DNA of 64,000 nt from Lewinellaceae bacterium (GCA_016710765.1 JADJUJ010000002.1:248001-312000); one strand, 5' to 3'. Positions 17,923-26,981 are shown, numbered from the stretch's first letter. Numbers and translations: made by a program. The notes: generated by a model not told the origin, from the sequence alone.

Positions 17923-19022
17923 GATGAAGCGCGTTGCCTTATCAGCAGAATCTGAATAAATAACGCCGCCAAACTGTATTTCCCCGTGGCTGTTTTGACC
18001 ACTTTGCGGTTGTTAACAACAATTCCTACCGCCCAGCCATCGATGCGTGCATACGCGCAAATGATGGTTTTCCCATAATGCTCTTTGTATTGGGTCAGTT
18101 TTCCATCGTCTACCAGATACTGTAACAATTCAGCAGTATCGTACGGTTTGGTGGGGTTTTCCGGAAATACGCGGTAAATGTCCTCTGCCTTACCCTGCGG
18201 GGCTTTGGAGGCAATACGATCGAAGCCGGAAGATTCAAAGTGGCCAAATTGTGCGACCAAATCTTTTATCGTATCCAATGCTGTTTGATCATTGGGCATT
18301 TTATAATCGGTCACCCCACTGATTTCGCAGTGCGTAGATGCACCACCCAGTGTTTCAGCATCAACATCTTCGCCGATGGCTGCTTTTACCAGATAAGGCC
18401 CGGCCAGAAATACCGAGCCGGTGCCTTCCACAATCAGCGCCTCATCCGACATAATGGGCAGGTAAGCACCGCCAGCCACACAGGATCCCATGATGGCGGC
18501 AATTTGCGGAATACCTGCCGAGGAGAGCCGGGCATTGTTGCGAAATATTCGGCCAAAATGCTCCTTATCCGGAAAGATTTCATCCTGCATGGGCAAATAC
18601 ACCCCGGCACTGTCCACCAGATAAATAATAGGTAGTCGGTTCTCCAGTGCAATCTCCTGCGCCCGAAGGTTCTTTTTTCCGGTTATAGGAAACCACGCAC
18701 CTGCTTTAACGGTAGCATCGTTGGCCACCACAATACATTGCCGGCCCCGTACGTATCCTATGACAATAACAACGCCACCCGCCGGGCATCCGCCGTGCTC
18801 AACATACATGTCGGCACCGGCAAATGCACCAATTTCAAGCACAGGCTTCCCCTCATCCAACAAGTAGGTAATGCGTTCGCGCGCACTCATCTTGCCTTCG
18901 GCGTGCAACTTTTCGATTCGTTTTTTACCACCACCCTGGTATATGTTTTCAAGGCGCCGGTTCATACCCGATACGGCCAGCTTGAGGGCATCAATATTTT
19001 GGTCTTGCTCTATGGTTTTCAT
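17919..19022 (-). CDS. Acyl-CoA carboxylase beta subunit (methylcrotonyl-CoA type), N-terminal part, frameshifted
   Basis: From the ATG at 19022 the product shows the carboxyltransferase N-terminal half: GKMSARERITYLLDEG, GIGYVRGRQ-like acyl-CoA binding, VANDATVKAGAWFPITGKK, LRAQEIALENRLPIIYLVDS, FGRIFRNNARLSSAGIPQIA and MGSCVAGGAYLPIMSDE. These are closest in style to 3-methylcrotonyl-CoA carboxylase beta (leucine breakdown), though propionyl-CoA type cannot be excluded. The enzyme transfers CO2 from carboxybiotin to an acyl-CoA. The frame is lost at 17982-17985 where one G is missing on the coding strand (TGEIQFGGVIYSDSAD expected). The biotin carboxylase partner is not in the window. Confidence 0.85.
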   Translation of the reverse strand: MKTIEQDQNIDALKLAVSGMNRRLENIYQGGGKKRIEKLHAEGKMSARERITYLLDEGKPVLEIGAFAGADMYVEHGGCPAGGVVIVIGYVRGRQCIVVANDATVKAGAWFPITGKKNLRAQEIALENRLPIIYLVDSAGVYLPMQDEIFPDKEHFGRIFRNNARLSSAGIPQIAAIMGSCVAGGAYLPIMSDEALIVEGTGSVFLAGPYLVKAAIGEDVDAETLGGASTHCEISGVTDYKMPNDQTALDTIKDLVAQFGHFESSGFDRIASKAPQGKAEDIYRVFPENPTKPYDTAELLQYLVDDGKLTQYKEHYGKTIICAYARIDGWAVGIVVNNRKVVKTATGKYSLAALFIQILLIRQRASS

Positions 19023-19117
19023 AACATCAAATTTGACTAGGGCTGCAAAATACGTCAATTCAATCAGGACCACCAAACACCCGGGATGTTTGCGGGTTGT
19101 CTTACTTTTGGCCCTCG

Positions 19118-19873
19118 ATGTTGACAGACGTAATTATTCTGAGTGAACCCCGGCAGTATTTGCAAAAAGAAACCTTGTACCTCAATGTGCGGCGTAAGGA
19201 AGGCAGGGTATTGCGCGATGATCAGGTAAAAAACTTGCCCCAAGTACCAACAGATCATCCGCTGCGCAAAGAATGGTCGTTACGCCAAAACAGCTGCCAT
19301 CGTTTTGACAAATGGCTGCAGCAGCATTATGCAGGGCAGCAAATACGCTTGCTCGACCTTGGCTGTGGCAATGGTTGGATGGCGGCAAACCTGGCGGGGA
19401 AGGAAGGAAGGGAAATTATTGCCACCGACCTCAACATGGAGGAATTAACGCAGGGCAGACGGGTATTCTCCAGTCCCGTTGTTCAATTTGTGTATGCCGA
19501 TCTTTTTCAGCGGCCTTTTCCGGAAAACCATTTCGATGTGGTTTACCTGGCAGCGGCCTTGCAGTATTTTCCTGATTTGGCAACACTCAGTACGGAGATC
19601 CTCCGTATCGTCAAGCCCGGCGGCACAGTTCATTGTATCGATACCCCCTTCTACCCTACTCCGATTGACGCGGCGGCGGCGGCAGAGCGTACGCAGCAGT
19701 ACTACACATCGCAGGGCTTCCCCCAAATGGCGGAATATTACCATCATCACTGCCTGCCGGAAGCAGAACAATTGGGTTGGCGGTCGGTAGATCGAGGTAT
19801 TTATGCCCGATGCTTGCAAAAACTGGGACGGCGGTCGCCTTTTCCATGGCTTATTTTATCGAAAGAAGGGTAA
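19118..19873 (+). CDS. Class I SAM-dependent methyltransferase
   Basis: The product has the methyltransferase SAM-binding motif RLLDLGCGNGWMAANLAG at about residue 75, an acidic motif II (IIATDLNMEEL), and YADLFQRPFPENHFDVVYLA as motifs III and IV, followed by LRIVKPGGTVHCID. This is the UbiE/Methyltransf_11 type. The substrate is unknown. I chose ATG 19118; a TTG at 19097 is also possible. It faces the coiled-coil gene across a gap of about 108 bases. Confidence 0.8.
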   Translation: MLTDVIILSEPRQYLQKETLYLNVRRKEGRVLRDDQVKNLPQVPTDHPLRKEWSLRQNSCHRFDKWLQQHYAGQQIRLLDLGCGNGWMAANLAGKEGREIIATDLNMEELTQGRRVFSSPVVQFVYADLFQRPFPENHFDVVYLAAALQYFPDLATLSTEILRIVKPGGTVHCIDTPFYPTPIDAAAAAERTQQYYTSQGFPQMAEYYHHHCLPEAEQLGWRSVDRGIYARCLQKLGRRSPFPWLILSKEG

Positions 19874-19879
19874 TAAAAA

Positions 19880-19960
19880 ACCACCGTGCAGTTGAACCAC
19901 TTTCTCGCTTTGCGACAACAAGCGAGGCAAAAAAGGGGGCCAACCAGACGGTGGTCATAA
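19880..19960. terminator. Possible shared hairpin between convergent genes
   Basis: ACCACCGT and ACGGTGGT form an outer stem, and CTCGCTT with AAGCGAG form an inner hairpin. The region lies between convergent stops and may end transcription from both sides. There is no clear T-run on the plus strand, so this is weak. Confidence 0.4.
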
Positions 19961-19981
19961 GGTATTATTGAACAGCAGGAA

Positions 19982-20641
19982 TTATTTCCCGCCTTTCAAT
20001 TCGTCCTGAAGTTTTTTCAAAACATCCCATTCGCCATTTGCAGCGAGTCCGGCTTGCTTCGGCCAGCTGCCTGGATCATGGATCTGGAAACTCGGACCTG
20101 CCGCATCCAGGATCTCGCGAAGCCGTTCGGGTGTAGTTGCAGAAAGTTCCTGCCAGGTATTAATACCGGCACTTTGGCACAATTGGGCGATTTTTGGCCC
20201 AATACCTTCAACAATTTTAAGATCGTCCTGCTTGTACTTGGCGCCAGCAAAAGAAATACTGGCAGCCCCCGAAGGTTTCTTGCCACCAGCGGCACCAGCA
20301 GCGTCGGCAGCCGCAATTTTGAGGTTGCTGCGCTCTGCTTCGCAAATGATGAGTTCGTTCTTCATTTTCCGAACTACCTCCATTTGTTTTTCCAGTTCGG
20401 CTTCCATTTGCGTGTTTTTCACACGGAGTTCGGTGTTTTCGTTGTGTGAAGCATCCAGTTTGGCGCTCAAGTCGGCATTAGCGGCCGTGAGGTTTTCAAT
20501 TTGTGTTTTAAGGCCGCCCACACCATAAAATGCAAAGGCTGCCAACCAGCCAAGAATGAAGGGGATGACACAGAGTGCCAGACCGACCGGCAGATCGTCC
20601 ATAAAGGAGGAGGCATGGAGAAGAATATAATTCAAAAGCAT
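19982..20641 (-). CDS. Membrane-anchored coiled-coil protein with C-terminal helix-hairpin-helix domain
   Basis: The 219-residue product has an N-terminal membrane helix at about residues 16-42 (GLALCVIPFILGWLAAFAFY). A coiled coil follows at about 45-110 (repeated L/E heptads such as LTAANADLSAKLDASHNE). A flexible Ala/Gly linker leads to a helix-hairpin-helix region (LKIVEGIGPKIAQLCQSAGI, then TWQELSATTPERLREIL), ending in a GSWPKQAGLAANGEWD block often seen after this HHH type in Bacteroidota. HHH domains commonly bind DNA or protein. It lies 19 bases after the OmpA-type gene and is probably translated from the same message. Function is unknown. Confidence 0.7.
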   Translation of the reverse strand: MLLNYILLHASSFMDDLPVGLALCVIPFILGWLAAFAFYGVGGLKTQIENLTAANADLSAKLDASHNENTELRVKNTQMEAELEKQMEVVRKMKNELIICEAERSNLKIAAADAAGAAGGKKPSGAASISFAGAKYKQDDLKIVEGIGPKIAQLCQSAGINTWQELSATTPERLREILDAAGPSFQIHDPGSWPKQAGLAANGEWDVLKKLQDELKGGK

Positions 20642-20660
20642 GGTATATCGTTTTGTATTG

Positions 20661-21470
20661 TTAGTTATTGACGGTGAGTACTACACGCCGGTTTTGCCGC
20701 TGGCCTTCTTCGGTATTGTTGTCGGCAGCAGGTTCGGCTTCGCCTTTAGAACTTACCTGAATACGGGATGGATCAATTCCATTGGCCTTCAACACATCGG
20801 CTACAGATTCGGCTCTGGCTTTACCCAACTTGAGGTTGTAAGCATCATCGCCAGAATTGTCGGTATGGCCAACCAGGCTGAAAGATGATTTTTTGTCTTT
20901 GTTGTTTGCCACCATTTTTTTCAAAAAATCGTCTACGCCTTTGTCCTGAATACGCTGGGTAGAATTGTACGGAAACAGGAACGTGGCAGATTTTTCATCT
21001 TCTGTTGTGATGATGGTGACCTTGTCCTCCTGCATTTTTAGCTTCAGCCAAGTGAACTCAGCAGCCTGCAGGGGGCCGTCCGCTTCCGTTTTTCCGTCAT
21101 TGGATTGTTTGGCATGTACCTGAATACGGTTGGAGGGCATTTCAGGCAACAGCATGCTCTTGATAGCATTGGCGCGAGCAAATGCCAACTGGTCGCCGTT
21201 GGCTTCTCCTTCCCGGTATAAGCCGGTGATCACCAGGGTATCGCCCTGCCCGCCAGTAGCCAGGAAATTTTTTTTCCAGTCGGGGAATTTCGCATCCGCA
21301 ACCGGGTGATCGGCATTCCACTGGAACAGGGGAACGCCTGTTGTTGCTTGCTTGGATTGTTCAGTGCTTTCGCCGTCACAACATCCGCACTGCCTGCAGT
21401 GCCAGAAGTTGACCGCCCACACTGAATAGCCAACAAACAATAAGCCAATCAGCCAAAGTGGTAATTTCAT
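20661..21470 (-). CDS. OmpA-family protein with N-terminal anchor
   Basis: The 269-residue product starts with a hydrophobic segment (LPLWLIGLLFVGYSVWAV) followed by a Cys-rich stretch (CRQCGCC). A first domain at about 60-120 resembles a degenerate OmpA/BON-like unit (ITGLYREGEANGDQLAFARA). The C-terminal OmpA domain is clear: SFSLVGHTDNSGDDAYNLKL, then GKARAESVADVLKANGI and the end GQRQNRRVVLTVNN. Such domains bind peptidoglycan. With the next gene, a membrane coiled-coil protein, it could form an envelope pair joining the inner membrane to the cell wall; that pairing is inference from position. Confidence 0.78.
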   Translation of the reverse strand: MKLPLWLIGLLFVGYSVWAVNFWHCRQCGCCDGESTEQSKQATTGVPLFQWNADHPVADAKFPDWKKNFLATGGQGDTLVITGLYREGEANGDQLAFARANAIKSMLLPEMPSNRIQVHAKQSNDGKTEADGPLQAAEFTWLKLKMQEDKVTIITTEDEKSATFLFPYNSTQRIQDKGVDDFLKKMVANNKDKKSSFSLVGHTDNSGDDAYNLKLGKARAESVADVLKANGIDPSRIQVSSKGEAEPAADNNTEEGQRQNRRVVLTVNN

Positions 21471-21703
21471 TTTTCGAATTATTTTGATGGAAAGGTTACA
21501 TGTTTGGACAAATGTAAACTTTTGAAAATTTTACACCAATATTTTTCATAAAAAGAAATAGTAAATTTTGAAAATACCGTGTTGTAAAATGTATTTCATC
21601 CGGCTTCCAGACAAAAACCCTGCTTTGCAAATTTCATATCTTTCAATTTATTTTGAAAGTTCCATACAATAATCTATATTTGTTTCAACAAAATTACCCG
21701 CTC

Positions 21704-22405
21704 ATGTTGGAACAAAAAACAATCATCTACGACGATTCCTGCCCTATGTGCAGGGCTTACACAGCAGGTTTTGTAAAACTGGGTTGGCTCGCTGCCAGAA
21801 AAGGGTTTTCCCAGGCGGATCCATCGTTTTTAGCAAAGCTGGATCTGCAACGGGCACGGCACGAAATCCCGCTGTACGATCCGACCTCCGGAAAAACGCT
21901 ATACGGTCCGGATGCGCTCTATCACATCCTGGGTGCGCGTTTTCCAGGTTTAAAAGCGTTGTTTCACTGGGCTCCATTCCGTGCCGTGATTTACCAACTG
22001 TATCAAGTGATCACCTTTAACCGGCGGATTATTTCCGGGGGAAGATCTGCAACAACGGGTTTCGACTGTGCACCCGACCAAAATATATTTTACCAAAGCT
22101 TGTACATCGTGCTCGTTATGGCGGCCACGGCGGGTTTATCTTCCAGTTGGCTGCAGCACGCAGCATCTACGGCAACCGGCGCCCTGGTGCTGTCACAAAT
22201 TGGCACAGGCATCTACGGCCTCTTGCGCAGCGCAAACCGGCTGGCGTTTACAGGACACTGGGCAACGGTCAGTATGCTGATGGCCCTGGTACTTGTCCTG
22301 TTCCCATTTAACGAAATCAATGTATTGTTTGCCGCAGGCGCAGGGATTTGGCAGTGGAAAATCCGGTTTCACGCCTTTTCTGCTGCCACAAAATCTTCCA
22401 GATAG
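21704..22405 (+). CDS. DCC-family (DUF393) thiol-disulfide oxidoreductase-like membrane protein
   Basis: From the ATG at 21704 the product begins with the DCC signature YDDSCPMCRAYTAGFV, giving the CxxC of a thioredoxin-like fold. A region of about 120 residues then leads to four likely membrane helices in the C-terminal half (IVLVMAATAGLSS, ATGALVLSQIGTGIYGLL, ATVSMLMALVLVLFP, INVLFAAGAGIWQW). Family role is poorly known. I chose this ATG over one 51 bases upstream because the motif sits close to the N-terminus in relatives. Its 3' end overlaps the opposing saccharopine-dehydrogenase-like gene by 37 bases. Confidence 0.72.
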   Translation: MLEQKTIIYDDSCPMCRAYTAGFVKLGWLAARKGFSQADPSFLAKLDLQRARHEIPLYDPTSGKTLYGPDALYHILGARFPGLKALFHWAPFRAVIYQLYQVITFNRRIISGGRSATTGFDCAPDQNIFYQSLYIVLVMAATAGLSSSWLQHAASTATGALVLSQIGTGIYGLLRSANRLAFTGHWATVSMLMALVLVLFPFNEINVLFAAGAGIWQWKIRFHAFSAATKSSR

Positions 22406-23586
22406 CGGAACTGGGGCATCAAAAAACCGTCTTTACAAATGGTAGCCCTGTCGATAATGGCGCTCTCGGCATCGTGCAAAAGTTCGGGCAGGATGTTGTC
22501 AATGAGTTGACGGCCAAAAAACACCGTAGCGTCGCGCGGGAGCTCCGAGGGCAAATTGTCAATGGCCATTACATCCACACCGTGGGGCTCGAAAGGTGGC
22601 AATTCCTTTTGGTGAACAGGATCATATCCGTACACGGGGTTGGCGATGGTACTGGCGCGGAGGGTGCAGGGCACTGAGGCGTTCGGTGCAAGATCGCAGG
22701 TGATGTCGGCAATGACCTGAATGGTAAAATCCGGACTTGCCATTTCTGTAGGCGTAAAAAATGCAGGCGCTTTTTCGTCGTAGTAAATGGCATTGATCAA
22801 CAGATCGGCGCGTTTATAATAAGGCGCAAAAATGCTGTGGTACTCCTCGCCGTGCTTATAAAAGTGCGATTTGTTAAAAATACGCGGACCATCTTTGTGG
22901 ATCACATAATCCTGGGCAAAGAGTTGGGTGTACACCGGGCGGTCAAAATCCTTGTGCAAAAAATCGAGTGGCGACACCTGGTGCAAACCCATATCGTGCA
23001 GGGTTCTGACGGCGCCCTTGGCCACGCGGCCGTTACCGGTCAGTACAATACGCATCGGCGAAAGGGACACGGTTTCGTATACCTGTTTTACTTCCGCATA
23101 GTCGTGGCAATGATACATCCTGGGGAGGGTAAAGGCGCCCGTTCTTTGTCCATAAGCCCAGATGCCATTGTGTGCCCCAACGATGCCAGCGTAAAAGCCA
23201 AAGGCTACCAGTCGGTCGCCCAGATCATCCGTCAGCACTTCGTAATCGATCATTCGAATATGCTGATCGAGCAAGGCGCGGAGCAAATTGCGGTTATAGG
23301 CTTGTTTTTTGATGGTATGGGAAAAAAACATGTAGGTTTTTCCCGGCAACAGTTGATCCACCGGCACTTCTTTTACGCCCAGCAGGATATCGCACTGGCT
23401 CAGATCCTCCTGCCGTGCTATGCCCTTGGCAACGTATTCAGAATCCTGAAACCCCCTAACAGCGGAGGGCTGAACGATAATTTTAACCGGAAACTGCTGC
23501 ATTACCTCGACACATTGGTCGGGTGAGAGGGGTGCGCGTTCGTCGGGTTGGGCTTTTCCTTCCCGGAGGATGCCGATGGTGAGCAT
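22369..23586 (-). CDS. Saccharopine dehydrogenase-like/alanine dehydrogenase N-terminal family oxidoreductase
   Basis: The 405-residue product starts with ILREGKAQPDERAPLSPDQC, typical of the AlaDh/PNT N-terminal domain. It continues with CDILLGVKEVPVDQLLPGKT, FSHTIKKQAYNRNLL and AFGFYAGIVGAHNG. The NAD(P)-binding fold is around residue 185 (RIVLTGNGRVAKGAV). The C-terminal part has VIADITCDLAPNASVPCTLR. This matches the lysine-forming saccharopine dehydrogenase group seen in Bacteroidota. Its exact substrate is not proven by sequence. Confidence 0.8.
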   Translation of the reverse strand: MLTIGILREGKAQPDERAPLSPDQCVEVMQQFPVKIIVQPSAVRGFQDSEYVAKGIARQEDLSQCDILLGVKEVPVDQLLPGKTYMFFSHTIKKQAYNRNLLRALLDQHIRMIDYEVLTDDLGDRLVAFGFYAGIVGAHNGIWAYGQRTGAFTLPRMYHCHDYAEVKQVYETVSLSPMRIVLTGNGRVAKGAVRTLHDMGLHQVSPLDFLHKDFDRPVYTQLFAQDYVIHKDGPRIFNKSHFYKHGEEYHSIFAPYYKRADLLINAIYYDEKAPAFFTPTEMASPDFTIQVIADITCDLAPNASVPCTLRASTIANPVYGYDPVHQKELPPFEPHGVDVMAIDNLPSELPRDATVFFGRQLIDNILPELLHDAESAIIDRATICKDGFLMPQFRYLEDFVAAEKA

Positions 23587-23777
23587 GTGGAACGGTGGTT
23601 TAAATGGTTAGGGCAAACGCCCGTAAATCGGTTGATTACAAAAGCGTTTTTGGCTGTCGGCAAAGGTAAAGTTTTCCCACACGATACCAAGGGTGATCCT
23701 TATCAGTAAATTGTAATAATATTTCGCCTGGCGGAAACTTTATACCGTACAAAAGCGTTTACTTTGCATACTCACAA

Positions 23778-24148
23778 GGGGCTGCCTGGTATCGACGGGA
23801 AGGTGTAGTCGCCTCGTAAGCATGCCGGAGCATGATCGGTTACTCTGTAGAAATAACGATCGACCATTAACTGGCAACACTCAGTTTGCTATGGCTGCGT
23901 AATTAGAGTCTAATTACAATGCCTTTATGCCGTGCGTTTGAGGTTCCATATACATCGCGCCGCGTATCAAAAACTTTGGGACTGGCTTTGCAGACGCCGT
24001 TAATGCAACGTAAGATCAAACGGATAAGGTGTGGATTGGCTGGTTCCTGAGCCTATCCCACGCACGAAAATCTAATCGGGAAATAAGCATGTAGAAAGCG
24101 TTGTGACGCTTTGTCCGGACGCGGGTTCGAATCCCGCCAGCTCCACAA
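23778..24148 (+). ncRNA. ssrA: tmRNA
   Basis: The 5' end GGGGCTG pairs with CAGCTCC at 24138-24144 to form the acceptor stem. GGGTTCGAATCCC supplies the T-loop. The tag frame reads GGC AAC ACT CAG TTT GCT ATG GCT GCG TAA at 23873-23902, giving GNTQFAMAA. Ribosomes stalled on broken messages would add this tag for proteolysis. The bases after the discriminator A are CAA, so the 3' CCA is not fully encoded. The 3' end doubles as attL of a genomic island, and the apparent terminator of the gene now lies at 43294, beyond the island. Confidence 0.95.
24132..24148 (+). repeat. attL core repeat (ssrA 3' end)
   Basis: TCCCGCCAGCTCCACAA, identical to 43279-43295. It lies in the T-arm/acceptor end of the tmRNA, a classic tyrosine-integrase target. 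Confidence 0.88.
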
Positions 24149-24157
24149 CCGGATCTT

Positions 24158-24233
24158 TTGGGTTAGTTTAGATTAGTTTCGTTTCGTTGATAATCAAAGG
24201 ATTAGATAACACCGGAACCCTAAACTAACCCAA
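24158..24233. repeat. 76-bp stem-loop just inside attL
   Basis: TTGGGTTAGTTTAG at 24158-24171 is the exact inverse of CTAAACTAACCCAA at 24220-24233. A small palindrome, TTGATAATCAA, lies in the loop at 24188-24198. Possible roles are binding sites for integrase, excisionase or a host factor, or a substitute terminator for ssrA. The structure is visible; the role is inference. Confidence 0.6.
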
Positions 24234-24262
24234 ATAACAACAACCGAGCGTAAAAAAAACAC

Positions 24263-24280
24263 CACCACTTTTTGCACCAC
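24263..24280 (+). repeat. Left candidate integrase arm-type site
   Basis: CACCACTTTTTGCACCAC matches CACCACTTTTTACACCAC at 43202-43219 with one difference, in the same orientation. Both copies lie close to the island ends, as expected for arm-type binding sites. Confidence 0.6.
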
Positions 24281-24343
24281 CTGATTAAAGGTGTACTTTT
24301 GTAAGGAACGGAAAACATTCCACCACCTGCAAAAGAAAAACCC

Positions 24344-25597
24344 ATGCGCAAACCTCACTTCGCGCCCAAGCCCGATGCCCGGTTTCCCCATTTCCAGATT
24401 TACTTACAGTTCACCTATTCGAAAGGGAAGCTCCTTCGCTACTATACAGGTGTAACGGTCCCCAAGGAATTTTGGGACAAGGACAAGGAGCGGGCAAAGC
24501 AGGACCGCAAGTTTCCGGCATACGCTGAAATCAATGCCCAACTAAAACGTATAGAAACAGAAGCGGAACAGATAGCACTTCGCAGTCAATACAACAAATC
24601 CGACCTCACCAACGAAGTTTTCAAAAAGGAGCTGGACACCTTTTTGGGGAAAAGGGAAGCCACCGATGACACCCTTACCTTCTTTCGCTACTTCCAACGC
24701 TTCATCGAAGAAAGGGCAGGCAACCCGAACTACTCCAAAGGCAGCATCAAAGTCTATGTCACAACCTACAACCAGCTCAAAGCGTATGCCGATGGAGTGT
24801 TGCGGCGCGACCTAAACTTTGCAGATTTCAACCATGCGTTTTTCAGCAACTTTTCAAACCACCTTTTCGGGAAGGACTACGGTAACAACTACGTTCACAA
24901 ACTGACGTCCACACTCAAAACCGTTTTGAGAGAAGCAGACCGGCGGGAAGTTACCCCTGACCTTAAAGTAAGGGATGGGTGGTTGGTAGCAACAAGGGAA
25001 GAACCGCCTGCCATCTATTTGACAGAGGATGAACTCACCAAACTTTTTCAGCTTGACCTTTCAGGCAATCCCCGCCTTAGCCGTATTCGTGACTTGTTCC
25101 TGGTTGGGTGTTATACGGGGCTAAGGTTTTCCGACTTCACCGAGTTGAAGCCCGGCAACTACAAAAAGACACCCGACGGCAAAGAGTACATCGAAATGAT
25201 GACGCAAAAGACAGGCACAAAAGTCACCATTCCGGTAAAGTCTGAAGTTCGTGAAATCGTTTCCCGCTACAACTACCAACTTCCTAAAGCCATATCCAAC
25301 CAAAAATTCAACGACTACCTTAAAGAGGTTGGAAAGTTGGCCGGGTTGGATGAACCAACCATGTTGACCCGTTTCCGTAACGGTAAGCGGGTGGACCAAA
25401 CCTTTCCTAAGTACGAACTGATGACTTCGCACACGGCCCGCCGTTCGTTTGCCTCCAACGCCTACAAAGCAGGTGTACCTGTTCGGTATGTAATGACCGT
25501 GACTGGACACAAAACCGAAAAGGAGTTTTACAAGTATGTCCGCATTCGCCCGGATGAACACGCCTTGCTCGTTTCCGACAACCCATTTTTCAAATAA
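24344..25597 (+). CDS. Tyrosine-recombinase integrase of the island
   Basis: The 417-residue product has an N-terminal arm-binding region, a SAM-like core-binding domain (SKGSIKVYVTTYNQLKAYAD), and a C-terminal catalytic domain. The catalytic residues are seen in GLRFSD (Arg), the SHTARRSFAS box (His and Arg), TGHKT (His) and FYKYVR (nucleophile Tyr). A lysine in KTGTKVTIPV is placed as the beta-hairpin Lys. This type is common in Bacteroidota integrative elements. It starts about 200 bases inside attL, reading into the island, and would cut and join the attL and attR repeats. Confidence 0.92.
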   Translation: MRKPHFAPKPDARFPHFQIYLQFTYSKGKLLRYYTGVTVPKEFWDKDKERAKQDRKFPAYAEINAQLKRIETEAEQIALRSQYNKSDLTNEVFKKELDTFLGKREATDDTLTFFRYFQRFIEERAGNPNYSKGSIKVYVTTYNQLKAYADGVLRRDLNFADFNHAFFSNFSNHLFGKDYGNNYVHKLTSTLKTVLREADRREVTPDLKVRDGWLVATREEPPAIYLTEDELTKLFQLDLSGNPRLSRIRDLFLVGCYTGLRFSDFTELKPGNYKKTPDGKEYIEMMTQKTGTKVTIPVKSEVREIVSRYNYQLPKAISNQKFNDYLKEVGKLAGLDEPTMLTRFRNGKRVDQTFPKYELMTSHTARRSFASNAYKAGVPVRYVMTVTGHKTEKEFYKYVRIRPDEHALLVSDNPFFK

Positions 25598-25611
25598 AAA
25601 CCTCTTAATCA

Positions 25612-26469
25612 ATGGAAAATAATGGCTTACCTAACCAGAAATACCTTAACCTGGTAGAGCGATTGGTTAATAGTCCGAACATTGAGGATGTAATCGAATC
25701 CGTTTCTCAAGAAATATCTGAAAATCCTAACTTTTATTTATTTCTCTTCAAGACAGTTGAGTTACTTCGAGCCAATGAAGCTTCAAAAGGCAATCAAAAT
25801 GTTGCCGACTTGCTCAACGAACTAAAAGTTAAGTTGTATGATTACAATGAAGGGATTCCTTTAGATTTACCTAAGTCAATCCTTGCAGATAAAAATCTGA
25901 AAACCATGTATTTGGGTGACTATGGTGGCGTTGCACACGTTAGCGAAAAATGGGATGCCTTCCAAACTGTTATTGGGGAAAAAGTAAATTCTATCCCCCA
26001 AAAATCCGTGCTACTTTTTCTCTATTGGTGTGAACTAATGCTGGAAGTGAATTTGGTAAGGCATAATCAGCATTGTAAAAAAGGTTCGGATTGTGGGGTA
26101 AATCAGGGCTATGACCGTCGAAATCAGTACATCCTTAGATTGATCGAAGAAATGACCCCTCAGCCGGTTCAGGATAAAAGTCAATCAGCAAGCGCAATAG
26201 ACATAGTGAATAAGAGCCGAAACAAAATCCAATGGTTAGGTACTCAAAAGGAGTTGGCAGAACTTTTTGTGGAACTGAAAAAGAAAGGTTGGATTGAAAA
26301 ATTTGAAAACGAAACGATACAGGATTGCTTCACGGAATCGAATAGCCTACCTCAATACTTAAAGCCTTCAACCAATCGCAAAACGAAAGAAGACACGTTT
26401 GATAATCTTTATACCGGCTACACACCACTATTCTACGCTATAAAGGAAAACCCAAAACGTCGTAAATAA
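25612..26469 (+). CDS. Hypothetical protein, linked to the integrase
   Basis: This 285-residue product starts 14 bases after the integrase stop. No signal peptide or membrane helix is seen, and a small CKKGSDCG motif lies near residue 160. The C-terminal 80 residues (NKIQWLGTQKELAELFVELK, then TPLFYAIKENPK) resemble a block found at the end of other integrase-linked Bacteroidota proteins, sometimes compared with RteC. The base use looks more AT-rich than the neighbouring genes by eye. Function is unknown. Confidence 0.6.
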   Translation: MENNGLPNQKYLNLVERLVNSPNIEDVIESVSQEISENPNFYLFLFKTVELLRANEASKGNQNVADLLNELKVKLYDYNEGIPLDLPKSILADKNLKTMYLGDYGGVAHVSEKWDAFQTVIGEKVNSIPQKSVLLFLYWCELMLEVNLVRHNQHCKKGSDCGVNQGYDRRNQYILRLIEEMTPQPVQDKSQSASAIDIVNKSRNKIQWLGTQKELAELFVELKKKGWIEKFENETIQDCFTESNSLPQYLKPSTNRKTKEDTFDNLYTGYTPLFYAIKENPKRRK

Positions 26470-26563
26470 TTGATTTTCAGTACTAAGAAATAACGGTTAT
26501 CCCAACGTTATTTCGAACGGAACCAACCCGCTGCAATTTCGCCCTAACAAATCTGTTAGCGAT

Positions 26564-26887
26564 ATGCAAGACATAGTACTGATTTCCATTCCTGAATCAA
26601 CGATTCGAAACATTGTTGAACAGGCAGTTCGGAAAGTTATTTCTGAAATCCAAACTGCTCCAGCCGCATCTGCCGACGGCAAACAACTACTTACCAGAAA
26701 GGAAGCCGCCGAACTTGCGGGGGTATGCCTGGCAACAATCGACAACAAGGTAAAAGACGGTATCCTAAAAAAGTACCGTACCGGCGGCATAGTCCGTTTC
26801 CAGCGTTCGGAAATCATCGAAGCGTTTTCTCAATCCATGTTCGACAACGGCAAGGGGCGTACCCGTTCCCGTGCTAAAAAATCGTAG
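26564..26887 (+). CDS. Excisionase-like helix-turn-helix protein
   Basis: The 107-residue product contains a MerR/HTH_17-type domain at about residues 42-92: LLTRKEAAELAGVCLATIDN, then KDGILKKYRTGGIVRFQRSE, the typical order of helix, turn and wing. Small proteins of this type act as excisionases (recombination directionality factors) or as regulators in Bacteroidota elements. Its place between integrase and Rep supports that. The Rep-like frame begins 3 bases after its stop. Confidence 0.78.
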   Translation: MQDIVLISIPESTIRNIVEQAVRKVISEIQTAPAASADGKQLLTRKEAAELAGVCLATIDNKVKDGILKKYRTGGIVRFQRSEIIEAFSQSMFDNGKGRTRSRAKKS

Positions 26888-26981
26888 GACATGGCAAAAG
26901 GGAATACAGCTTCATCGCAGGAGGGCATCTATACGTTAGCACAAAGCGGGACAGCCGGATTCGATACACAATTGCCTTTGT

